Positions 46,238 through 56,813 of a DNA stretch of 64,000 bases are shown here, piece by piece (the stretch's first letter is position 1; every line of letters starts with the position of its first letter). This DNA is from Kuschelorhynchus macadamiae (taxonomy: Eukaryota; Arthropoda; Insecta; Coleoptera; Curculionidae): contig JAUTXW010000537.1 of assembly GCA_030620095.1 (NCBI GenBank), positions 1,389,501 to 1,453,500 of the forward strand, read 5' to 3'. A program made the position numbers and the translations under genes. The notes beneath the pieces were generated by a model, which was given only the letters and a program-made list of their open reading frames with translations, was not told where the DNA came from and searched no databases.

Positions 46238-48115
46238 TCAGTAAAACAAAGAAAACTTTTTTCTTTGTTTTACTGATATAAATAAATTTATATTTTGATT
46301 TTCACAAATAGAATTTAAAATGTCATGAGAAATGTTAATCAGTGCCAGGTCACCTGACTTCTCATCTGGAAAAGTGTTTCTGAGATAGTTCTTAATTTTT
46401 CTCAATGTTGAAAAAGACCTCCATCCAGAGGCGTTGGTCGACGGAAGACAGAGATAAATTCTCAGTACTACATCCATATTTGGAAACGCTGAGATCAGTT
46501 TTTCAGATTTGACACTTTGTAGAAGTTCTCTTAAATTTAGGCTGCCATCGTGATCACTTCGAATCAAAATATATTTATACTGAATACATTCCTGAGGAAA
46601 ATAATCATCCAGATCGTTTTTATATACGGCTTTAAGTGTTTGTGCTTTTGTTCCTATTTCCTAGTCAGATAATAATATATAAAAATCATCCCAAAATTTC
46701 CGAACAAATCCAAAATGTTTATGAAATGCTGATTTTTCTTTGTTAGTTCTGTAACAAGAGTGTCTATAATGGGAACACAACAAATTGTGTCGCATTTTCT
46801 CTAGTTTCGTCGTCTTGTAGCTTTCTTTTTTTGGCCCTTTTGTCATCGATTTGATAATCCTGACAGCCAGTAATTTTTTTCCTAGCCTAGATTTCCAAAA
46901 TCATTGAAACTATTTCTAAGACACATTATAAATCCTAATGATGTGTATAATTGGTTCCAAAAAGCTAGTAAAACTACTTTTTCTAATGTTTTCATAGTTT
47001 TTTATCATACCACTTGATCTTTGACATTAGGTGATTGAAGGATTCATAGTTATATGTTTTGCAAAGCAGATTTGAATGCTTCATAGCCTCCTTACATATG
47101 GTCGTTGAAAGTTTTTTTGGCAAACAACAAGAAGTATTTTCACCTTTCAATATTTCGTAACGATATGTTGAAACAGAAAAATAGATGTAAAACTCGTTGA
47201 CAAATATGAAAAATTTTGTAGTGCTCAAGCAGCATTCGGCAGAATAATTTGCTGCCAAATTTAGCGAATGGATAGCGCAAGGAATTGTATAATATTTACA
47301 TTTTTTGACTTCAGTTTGTATCTTTTCTCTGATTATCTTTGCCATACATGCAATAAATTCGTCGCGAATGGATAGCGCAAGGAATTTAGAAAGCTAAATC
47401 ATTATGCTTCTTTATTCGAGTGTGCAAATCTGCGTAGTGGCAAGGTATATTGGTTGCTTTATCATAGAATTGACTTCTGCACTGGTTTATATCAAAATCT
47501 GGATCTTTTAAAGTGTTTAGAATAGTTTCCTTCATGTCAGAAGCTTTGTGCCCGACTCTACTTATGAACTTAAACAAAACGTTCAGCCACTTTATCATTC
47601 TGATCAGTGTATCTAATTATGAAAGTTAACTGGTCTGTTCTGGATATATCACGGGTTGAATCAACACTTATTGTATAATATTTACATTTTTTGACTTCAG
47701 TTTGTATCTTTTCTCTGATTATCTTTGCCATACATGCAATAAATTCGTCGCATATGATTTTGGAAATATAGAACACATATCCTCTCCAGATGGTGTGTAA
47801 GAAAAGGACCAAACCTTGCAATTAACTCCAAAGTGGTTAAATAATTTCCTGTTCTTCACCCAAATTTTTTATCATTTCTCTAAATGCCAGTCCTTCCTGA
47901 GATAAATATTTTACTGCTGCTAAAATGCTTTTTAAAACATTCATCCAGTAATCTTCAACCTTACGTTGTTTTTCTAAAGTAGTATCAATTATTGCTTGTG
48001 TTTGGGTTCTTATAATGCATGATGTGATATTATTTTTGAGGTCAAGATATCGCTCATGATGAACTATTTTCTCCAAATGCTTCCAATCATTGAAACCCAA
48101 AACAAGTGCATTCAT
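46238..48115 (-). pseudogene. hAT transposase, ZMYM1/DUF4371-like
   Basis: Pieces in order on the minus strand. 48115-47837: FNDWKHLEKIVHHERYLDLK and YWMNVLKSILAAVKYLSQEG. 47750-47570: CDEFIACMAKIIREKIQTEV, YYTISVDSTRDISRTDQLTF (first catalytic Asp). 47598-47386: GHKASDMKETILNTLKD, INQCRSQFYDKATNIPCHYA (CRxQxYDxAxNM motif, second Asp). 47300-46992: PCAIHSLNLAANYSAECC (AHSLNL motif). 46567-46238: FPNMDVVLRIYLCLPSTNAS and GWRSFSTLRKIKNYLR (hAT dimerisation domain). Frames are broken several times and a 100-bp segment is duplicated inside. Inactive. Confidence 0.75.
47264..47386. repeat. Templated 77-bp insertion between 23-bp direct repeats
   Basis: gcgaatggatagcgcaagga(att) stands at 47264-47286 and again at 47364-47386. 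The 77 bp between are a copy of the sequence at about 47673-47749 in the same pseudogene. Confidence 0.8.
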
Positions 48116-48489
48116 ATTTTGGTTACAACTGCTAAATAATTTGTACGGTATGCAGTATATCTCATTTGTAGATGAAGAATACAGGAGCCAATTACGGTGT
48201 AAAGTTTAGGCACTGATGAATTGAATGTAAATCATTTTTCTTGCTGCATATCTGGATTCATGTTTATAAACCCTCTTTGAATATTTGAAGTCCAGCTAAT
48301 CTAAATCCTGAACTGAATATGATTTAATCATCATATTAATAAAACTGAGGCTAACATTCCACGACAAAAGTAGACTCCTTTGAGATATTCAAATCAAACG
48401 GATTTAACCACTAACGCTAATAAACCAGACTTACTATTAAAAGATAAATTCTTAAATAAGTTTTTTTAATTGATATATCGATAGCTTTA

Positions 48490-48800
48490 GATTTTCAGAT
48501 GATAGAAAAAGAGGCCGAAAAACATCTAATATATAAGGACCTGACAATAGAAAGGCAGAGAATGTGAAATATGAAGACCAATACTCATAGGAGTAACAAA
48601 TCTCATAGCAAATTGAACTTGTCAAGCATTAGGTGGAGTACCAGGGAAGCATAACCCCATCAGCTAGCAGAAGACGGTATTGTTAAAGAGGACCCAAATT
48701 GTTGGAAAGGCACTATAACATCAGTGGTCGTTGAAGTAAACAAAGAAATCACCTTAGGTGCACGGTGTGCCTCAGTGATCTAATTAGGAAAACCATAAGG
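48490..48800 (+). pseudogene. C-terminal tail of an R2/R4-like or related LINE
   Basis: KEAEKHLIYKDLTIERQRM, a stop where Trp is usual, then NMKTNTHRS. From memory this is the LINE C-terminus AEKxLKYKDLTIExxRMWNxKTxVIPV. Short, on the plus strand, dead. Confidence 0.5.
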
Positions 48801-48924
48801 CTGTACTTATCTAAATCCAAAAATTAATTTAAAAAATTGGAATGAATTATTACCAAATATTATAATATATATTACTTTGTGTTATATGTACGTAGTGGAA
48901 TTCTAGGGAAGTTCTGGCTTAAGA

Positions 48925-49440
48925 CAAATGTACCGATTCATCCGCCAAGATTTTTTTAGATCATCACGTTTCAGGGTCCCTAGATGCCGAAAAACATGTT
49001 TTCTCAATTTGTTTGGTCATTCTGTCAGTCTCTCAATTTATCTCAAATTTTGCACAAATATCAAGTATTATGTAAGAATCAACTGGTAAAATTTTGACAC
49101 GAGACCAAGATGGTGAAACAAAATGGCGGCTTAATAAAATATTTAAAAATTCACTTTACCAGTTTATCTCTATATAACACTTAATAACTTAATCCTTGCA
49201 CAAAATTTGAAGGAGTTTTTTTCAGGCTGATTTTTTAAATATTTTATTAGGCCCTCATTTTGTTTTGCTATCTTATATTCATACCGAAATGTTACCAAAT
49301 ATTTCATCAAAATTTTATTCTGGCATCTTGGATTCGTGCCAAAATTTTACTAGTTGATTCCTACATAATACTCGAATTTTACGCAAATTTTGATAAGTAG
49401 TTTTTTAGTAATCATTTTTTTAACTGTACAAACCATGTCA
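48925..49440. mobile_element. Two HINE-like fragments in opposite orientation
   Basis: 48930-49150 reads in reverse (tcacgtttcagggtccctag, caactggtaaaat, caaaatggcggcttaata); 49155-49440 reads forward (tttaccagtttatctctata, ggccctcattttg, gataagtagttttttagtaa). Together they form an inverted arrangement. Confidence 0.55.
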
Positions 49441-49559
49441 TTCTACGAGAAAAACTATAATTTAATATTCTTTCAACAAAAAATATAAATTTTTGGAAAA
49501 TTACTAATAAACTGCATCTAACTAACTAAAATTAAAATCCCTAATTTGCCAGTCACCAG

Positions 49560-50110
49560 TTAATGACTCTAAAATTTTAAACAATTAATTTTCTGAAGGG
49601 GTCAAACAAATTAACAATCTATCGCAAACTAAGCTTAATTTTTATTCGGAAAACAAATGGAAAAATACTAATGATGAGCTAAACTTAACTTTCCTTAATG
49701 AAGAAGAAATATAACGCATTATTAATAATATCCTAACAAATGCCATAGGGGCTGACGGAGTTTCTATAAACGATGCTAAACTTTGTTTATCGTTCCGTAT
49801 AAAGTTATTAATTAATGTAACTTGAATTCGTGGGTTATGGGACTGCAATAAGATCTAAAGTAAAACCACTATTTTCAATTCCCAATAACTCAAGAGCTTG
49901 AAAAAGTGTTAATGTAACACGAAACGTTGCAGTTGAAAATAGTGATTTCACTTTAGATCTTATTGCAGTCCCATAACCCACGAATTCAAGTTACACTTAT
50001 TCATTAGGGACACGAAATGCCTATCCAAAGTTATTAATTAATATTTTATTTATTTTTTAAAAAAAAAGCAATTATCAGACCTGTTCCAAAGATTAATAAA
50101 CCGAAGGAAC
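49560..50110 (+). pseudogene. LINE reverse transcriptase fragment carrying a nested insertion
   Basis: Plus strand: LNFYSENKWKNTNDELNLTF, LNEEEI-stop-RIINNILTNAIG, ADGVSINDAKLCLSFRIK, the segment just before the RT palm in jockey/CR1 LINEs. It is interrupted at about 49816 by the 210-bp insertion listed next; coding resumes after it and fades by about 50110. Confidence 0.6.
49801..50042. mobile_element. 210-bp insertion with 16-bp target duplication and hammerhead-like core
   Basis: aaagttattaattaat stands at 49801-49816 and 50027-50042. The insert (49817-50026) has inverted arms of about 60 bp (gtaacttgaattcgtgggtt from 49817; its complement ends at about 49995). Between the arms, GAGCTTGAAAAAGTGTT, aatgt, AACACGAAACGTTGC has a GTGTT/AACAC stem followed by GAAAC, like a hammerhead core. 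Probably derived from a Penelope-type element. Confidence 0.7.
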
Positions 50111-51646
50111 CGAATCGATTGCAGGATGCCAATTAAAATAATTTAGTTTTTCAGTTTTCCAAGATCTACTCAACTACAACCGCGTTGATTATCGCCATTA
50201 AGAATGATTTATATTTTGTGTTCCCCTTCGTAACAGATCATCAAGTAAACAAAATCGGTGTAAACGTACGTCCTTTGCTCAAAACAAAATATTCATATAA
50301 TTCTGGCACGTTGCTGAAATTGTGTTGAAATATTTCCAACATGACAGGTACAATTTGAAGCCAAACAGTGCTTCGGAGTTGTTATTAACCATTTCTCAAA
50401 GGCACACTATTATTATACCTGACAGAAAATCTAAAGAAATTTCCGTTTAAATATTAAACGGTTGAAGGGTTAGCTGTTTAGATGTAGTTAGGGAGCAAAT
50501 ATTTCTACAAATAGAGATATAATATAAAAAATCTTATTTCAATTGTATTTTATTGATATTCCAATAAATTATATAAATTTAAGATTTACTTCTTCTTACC
50601 TACCTTTTTGTATTTACTTATCCTTAATGTTAAAGAAAATAAATTCATTTCATAAAATCAGTAATATGTGATTATTAAAACTACTAGGCATTGTCAGATA
50701 GATTAATTAATTAATTAAATATAAACTACCACAGTTAGTGTTCGATTGTAATTTAAATTAGTTGCAGTTAAATGTCTACAACGTTACAATCAACGATTTG
50801 TAAATTCTTGAAAGACGAGAGAAATATTAAAAAGAAAGAAGATAAACCATCATACAAGATCTTAAAAGGCACGTAGCGATGGGGAGGTCCTGGGGAGACC
50901 CCCGTCCCCCGAAACTCTAAAAATATTTTGGTATAGGCATGCGCTTCCCTAATTTTGCCGAGGTTTGACCCCCGAACTGGATTTCTGATTACGTGCCCGG
51001 CACTTACTTATTTTGTGACTTTGTAACGTTACACTTTTACAGTAACTAATTATGATTTTGCTAATTATATTTTGTCATTCACCAAGATGTCAGGAACTAA
51101 GTTTTTGGAAGTTATTTAGATTCTTTGACTATTTTCATTATTATAAGTACTTAATATTGTATAACTGACAGCTTGGTATATTATATACATTTTATGTTTT
51201 ATATTTACAGATGCTGAGGGTCTGGTTGTTGAAGCTTTCTTTAATGCCCACATATAAAAGGGCCATGTTTTTATAAGAATTTCATTATTAGATGTTCATT
51301 CACCTATAGTTTTCTATTATCTTACCTTCACATAATTTTGATCAGAAACAAATCCGTTATAAAAAACCTAGTTGGGTATGAGCTGTTGTGATACAAACTA
51401 AACAAGATATTTCCAATATTTCCATTGTAGCCTGGTAACGCTAAATAAATTAGAAACATTTGGTATATACCTCCAATTTCGTTTGTCGCCTTTTAAAATC
51501 TCGTTCAGTTCATTAAATGATTTGTCCTTTTGATAAAATGTAGTTTAAGATGTCACCTATATTGTTGAATGTCCGGTAAACACATGTCAGGGGTTCATTA
51601 AGCAAGGGTTTGTGTTATTTATTTAAGTAGTTCTCCAAATGGTTGG
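50111..51646. other. No gene recognised
   Basis: One short frame at 50772 (MSTTLQSTICKFLKDERNIK, stop after 34 codons) looks like the N terminus seen in some hAT/ZMYM1-like proteins. A GC-rich patch follows at 50880-51000. Otherwise AT-rich. Confidence 0.4.
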
Positions 51647-51655
51647 TTTAAAAAG

Positions 51656-51745
51656 GGCAGTGACTCCCCGTCCGTTAAACGGACAGCTTATTTTAATTCC
51701 CCGCCCGTTAAACGGACGGCGTTTGTTATTTAGTTATCCGTTAAA
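51656..51745 (+). repeat. Left terminal inverted repeat of the MULE
   Basis: Holds three spaced copies of a CCGTTAA motif, two of them palindromic (tccgttaaacgga at 51671-51683; cccgttaaacggac at 51704; atccgttaaa at 51736). Likely transposase-binding sites by analogy with other MULE termini. Confidence 0.8.
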
Positions 51746-52637
51746 AAGAAATAGAAAGGGAGCGTAACTGTGTTCTGTTCTTGAATTTTGAATACAAAAT
51801 ATAATTTTAATATTGTCTGTTTATTTTATTTAAACTAGAAACTTATAAGTCGATTGTAATTTTTCTAGACTCGGTATTTAAACCATCGCTTTCTTTCCAA
51901 AAATGCCGTTGCGTTATTTGAAATTAGTTTTTTTTTCAAATTTTATGACCTAAAAAGCTCCGTTCTCAAGATAAAAGTATTAAATTTGTAATTTTATTTC
52001 ATGCACCTCGCACACAAAATGGCTCAAAACTTTATATATTTTTTTAAATCTACAGTGTGTTCCTTTTTTCCAGATCCAGATAGGATTCATTTTAATTTTA
52101 CCTCATATTTTTGCAAAATCATTGAAATTATGAGATGTCCATTTGTGTAAAGTAAATTTGACAAAAAGCTTTAAATAAAAAATGGTTAAATTAAATGTAT
52201 CGCTGAAGAATTTTTAAATTTAAATTTGCTACATATGAAGTATAAATTGACATTTTGCAAAATAACTTTTGCATCACGTAAGTACTTGTTAAATTATAGT
52301 AAGAGACCAAACTTTGTAATAAATACTTTTTAAATTATATAATAAAGCAGCCTTAACATCATTCTGATCTCCTGATTGGTCATAGGTGTCACGATAGCTA
52401 AGTATCAAGACATTTGATTTTAAATATTTTGATTAACAGCGTTGATCCGGTTTGATATAGCCACGGCTGTCTTAGCATAGAATAGTTATACTACTTACAT
52501 AAGTCAAATCTGCGATAAAATTTTAATATTTACTGAATGTAATAAAACACAAATTATATGTATGATATAACATAGAGTATATTGCATTAGTTTAAATTAT
52601 GACAGAGATTATATAACTACAGCAGGATACACAGTAG

Positions 52638-55600
52638 TCATTGACAACATAATGCACATAGCCAATTTGAATACATTCCATTATAAGAATTTTTTGAGCA
52701 TGATAAATGAAACCAGTGAAGACATCGATCACATCTAATACATGGAAAGTTACCAATTTCTTCCTTGCAAGATCCACATGTCCATATTCCACTCAGTTTC
52801 TTCTTTGTTTTCAACACCTTTAATTTTTCAAAAGCTTCTAAGGTGAAAAATTTTTTTATAATTGCTATATTTATTTCAGTAATTTTAATATCAACTTCTT
52901 CAACGTCCTTGAAATCACTTTCTTGTAGACATTTTTTTGCATACACTTGTTCTGGATATTTCAGTATCCATGGAAGGACAATTTTAGTTTTTTCAGCTGT
53001 GCTTAATTTATTAAAAGGCTTCTTTATTTTTTTCTTCTTTTTTGGTAATCCGATTGCCGTGACATCACTACCAGCAGGTCTTCCTCTTTTTTTAAGAATT
53101 GGTGGTAACTTTATACTATTTATATTCATGCTATTTTCACTGACTAAAAAATTAAAAGAAATACTTTAACATCAATAAATAATTAAAATTAAGCTGGCTT
53201 ACCTTCCGTATTATTTGGTGTAACCATAACTCTATTACTACAGTAATCATGCTCTTCAAGATTGAATTGGAGATCTGATGTATCTAGAAAAACACATACA
53301 TAAAGCAGATTAACCAACATTTATATTTCACAATATTACCTTGACTCCTTCTCCACAAGCAACATGTGTTGTTTCTGAAAATAAAATAAAATTTTTAAGG
53401 CTCACTGCGAGATTATTTTGGGACTTTAGAATCATAATTGTATTTTCAAACACCATATACTCAATATTATTTGGTATTCAATTAATATTAATTATTTATT
53501 TAGGGTTAATAAATAAGTAATTATCAAATTACCTTCTATTACTTCATCTGCAACACTGTCAATACTGCACCTATTGATTTCGTCTCCTACTGGAATTTCT
53601 ATTAATCCTAAAAATAATAATATAAGAGTTTAAGAGGAATATCTAAAATACTATTTTTTAATCAAAAACTGAACAAAGAATGATGCCTAAGAATGATAAA
53701 AACCTACCTTTGCTATCTTCTACATCAAAAATGTTAATATCTATGTCAGTTTGATCTGGTTGTAAAGTGTTTGTTAAACCTAAAAATAAAATTTTGGGAT
53801 TACTTTTTAAACATTATATGATAAACTACAGAACTAATACAATTATTTCTAATAAGAGGCACATATCAACTAAATTTAAAAGTTTTACTAACTACCACCA
53901 CCTGGTTGAATAATATTGTTGCTAACAGCAAGACCACCATCACCTAGCTGAATGTTCTCCTTACCACCACCCTCTTCAACTGTTATATCATACCTATTCA
54001 TTTGCAAAAAGTTTTTCACAGAATCTAAAGTTTCTAGAACTTTCTCAAAATTATATCCTGTTGCCTCAGAAGCCAAAGATGCAATTTCTTTACATTTCAC
54101 AAATGCTATTCTATATTTTTGCTGCTGATTCAACACTTTAACATTCTTTGGAGATTCTTTGTCTATACTTAAATTTAAATTTTCAACTGCAAGCTGCTGG
54201 AGGGAGTATTGAGGGATCACTCAAGTTTTGAAAATATATCTGATTTTTAAGAAAGTAGTCTCTAGTCCACCTTTCTTTAACAATTTCCTTATTAAAAAAA
54301 GGCTCATTTAAATGATGCAATAATTTAAAAATATGTTTACAGGGAAGCCCCATACTGTTAAAAAAATAACATGAGCAAGAATGTTTGGACACCTTGTATT
54401 CAGTTTCTTTATTTTTAAGAGTAAAACCTTCTTCAGTCACTGTTATGGCGAATGTCTCTGAATTTTTCAACTGATGTAATACTTTGTCAAAAGCATATTC
54501 TGTCAAATAATTGAAAAAATCATATTCTGGGGTACCTCTACATATATTTCTAACAGGCCTTTTATTAAGTGTTTCTGCCAACCTATTTTTCCTTTCCTTT
54601 TCAAGGGATTTTAAAATAATAAATAAATGCTCAAAAAATTCTCCTAAAGAACAATTTTTTTCAATAACCATCTTCAATTTCTGGTTAATTGCTTCAACCC
54701 TATTATTTGTTCTATTTAAAAAATTTAAAATGTTCTCGCCTAAATGAGGACACCACTCCTCGTAAATATTAAGCCACTGTTCTTCCAAATATCTCCAAGT
54801 ACTCTGTGATACTGACCCCTTAATTTTATTGCAAATCTGATCAAAATATTTTTTATTGCTAGCATAGGCTAGTTCCTGCAATAATTCTAAAGTAAGAATT
54901 CTCTCCTCATTAGTTATTTTCATTTTTTCTGTAGTGATTTCCCTTTGAAAAACTTTAAACACATGAAATATGCAAATTAAAATTTGAGCGCTAGGAAAAC
55001 ATTCTTTAAAAACTGCTCTCTCAGACCAATCCTTATCAGCCATTATAGTCTTAGTTTTTTCACAACTTGGGTTTATTTCTTTAAATTTTTGAAGGAACCA
55101 TTTTAAGCATTCATAGTCTTCTGAAACCAAAATTGAGACAGCTACAACTTGACTTTCTCCACATCCATCCTCAATTAAAATTAAGTAAACAGGAGTCCTT
55201 ATGTTCAATAATTTGAATGTCCCATCAATACATAATAATTCAGGATAAGCTTCCATTGTAATTTTCATTGTGGGTGAACAAAAAAGAAGACCTTTAAAAA
55301 TATTGTTGGTGTCCACCAATAAATGACAGTCGGAACCTGGAAAAATACAAAAAACTTAAGTATTATTGCTAGCAAATAGCAAAAAAAGCAATGAAACCAT
55401 TAAAGCAGAAAGAATAATTACGTTTAGAGACTTATGGGGGGTAATACAGCTTGTACTTCAAAATTGACCACAAATTTGTATGAAAGCATGTTTTACTGGA
55501 ACAAAACAGAAATTTTGATGGAAGAGTGGTATTCGGTCGGGTATTTTATAAAATTCTCATCATTCATTATCTCTACACGTATTCAGAAATAAGACTATTA

Positions 55601-56629
55601 GGAACAGTTTTTTTAAAAGCTATGGAATTATTGTGGTAGTCCTTGCAACTGTAAAATTATCGTAATTCTATGAAAATTGTACACCTCTTATGTAAAAATA
55701 TTCAGAAACCTCAACTCACCAAATTTTTCCCGAATTGCAGTAACAGCAGTTTCAACAGAGTTTTGATATTTCAGTTTATCTCTGTGTTTTATGTTTGAAA
55801 GATCTTTCAAGCTAATTATTTGTTTTGTGTTGCCTTCTAATTCTTGTCGAACTAGATGTTTATTTGCCTTCAAACTTAATAACTTTTTAGCTTGCTGTCT
55901 GACTTCTTCAGGTAATTTTCTTTGTTGGGGCAGATGTTGAAACAAGTGTTTGTCTATATTGTGGTTATGTAGTGTATCAATTGAAACAATTTCTAATTCA
56001 TTGCCGTTTTTTGCTACTCTAAGTGTAACATTTGCAGGACATGGAATATCTTGTCTAAAGGTCCTAAAAAGTAAATATTATGAATCTTCACACTTGAGAA
56101 TTGAGGTATTGGCTTTCATGAAGCAAAAAATGGGGATATTAGTGCAAATTTTTGTATTTGGTTCAACAAATAAATTGTTTTACACTGAACTTGACTAGGT
56201 ATCTTGAACCTAAAATTATTTTTAAAAGGAATAAAGTATTTGTTCTCATTTCTTGGCAAATATATGACACATTATATACATACTTAGTTTGCCTTTTTCC
56301 CTTTCCAGATGGTATAAAATTCTTGCCACCGTGGATACAAGAATATTTTAACTGGTAATACTGTAAATCTGGATTTAAGTATCGTTTGACTACTCTTTTG
56401 GCGGTTTCGATTCGACGACTATCCCTTCTATAAAATTGTACATAGCGATTCTTCGTGTTATCTTCTAAAATAAATTTATTGAGTGCTTTTAATATATGCT
56501 TATTTTCTCAAATACACTTTTGTTTAGAAGAGTTAACTTACCCAGTATTTTATCAAATTCCTTTGCAGAACTGAATTTGTCTCCTTTCTTTAATTCTATG
56601 GGAACATTAATAGTATTTAGACTATCCAT
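52638..56629 (-). CDS. MULE transposase with SWIM zinc finger and C-terminal PHD finger, eight exons, one frame break
   Basis: Exons by GT/AG and phase: 56629-56542, 56464-56284, 56063-55720, 55336-53896, 53779-53708, 53607-53533, 53283-53203, 53143-52638. The N terminus (MDSLNTINVPIELKKGDKFS, then YSCIHGGKNFIPSG, FRQDIPCPANVTL) looks like a FLYWCH/FAR1-type DNA-binding region. Exon 4 has the MULE core: Asp in LLCIDGTFKL, Asp in TIMADKDWSE, the ICIFHVFKVFQREI C-x2-H signature and Glu in NNRVEAINQKLK, then a SWIM finger (SCSCYFF..GLPCKHIF). In exon 4 near 54190-54220 the frame changes; without it the frame would stop at 54183 with 588 codons. The second frame has no ATG at its start, so it is a continuation. 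The last exon has an AT-hook-like KKRGRPAGS and a C4HC3 PHD finger (WTCGSCKEE, CIRCDRCLHWFHLSC, WLCALC). Confidence 0.75.
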
Positions 56630-56747
56630 TATTTTAACTTAAATAAACTCATAAAACAAAACAACGAAAAACGCGCGCCAAAACAATGGAATAACAGAAT
56701 AAATTTTGACGTTTTATTTGGAGGTTAGGAAACCTGGAAACATTTCC

Positions 56748-56804
56748 TTTAACGGATCGCGAATTAAAATACGCCGTCCGTTTAACGGACGGGGAGTCAC
56801 TGCC
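56748..56804 (-). repeat. Right terminal inverted repeat of the MULE
   Basis: Mirror of the left end with cgtccgtttaacggacgg at 56775-56792 and a further tttaacggat at 56748-56757. Confidence 0.8.
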
Positions 56805-56813
56805 TTTAAAAAG

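Larger units (their letters stand above)
46076..48130 (-). mobile_element. hAT transposon relic (ZMYM1/DUF4371-type)
   Basis: CAGAGGCGGAATAAG at 46076 looks like a hAT inverted terminus; the opposite terminus was not found. Between lies a minus-strand transposase pseudogene, listed separately. Confidence 0.55.
51656..56804 (-). mobile_element. Nearly intact Mutator-like (MULE) transposon
   Basis: A 5149-bp element bounded by inverted repeats of about 47 bp (GGCAGTGACTCCCCGTCCGT at each end) and flanked by a perfect 9-bp direct repeat, tttaaaaag, at 51647-51655 and 56805-56813. A 9-bp target duplication plus a MULE transposase gene is diagnostic of the Mutator superfamily. The coding gene is on the minus strand with its ATG about 130 bp inside the right end. 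The 51,750-52,630 part downstream of the stop holds no other gene. Confidence 0.9.

Noticed and set aside
52765..53169. 134-codon plus-strand frame rich in Phe and Ser
   Set aside because: Antisense shadow of the last exon of the MULE gene.
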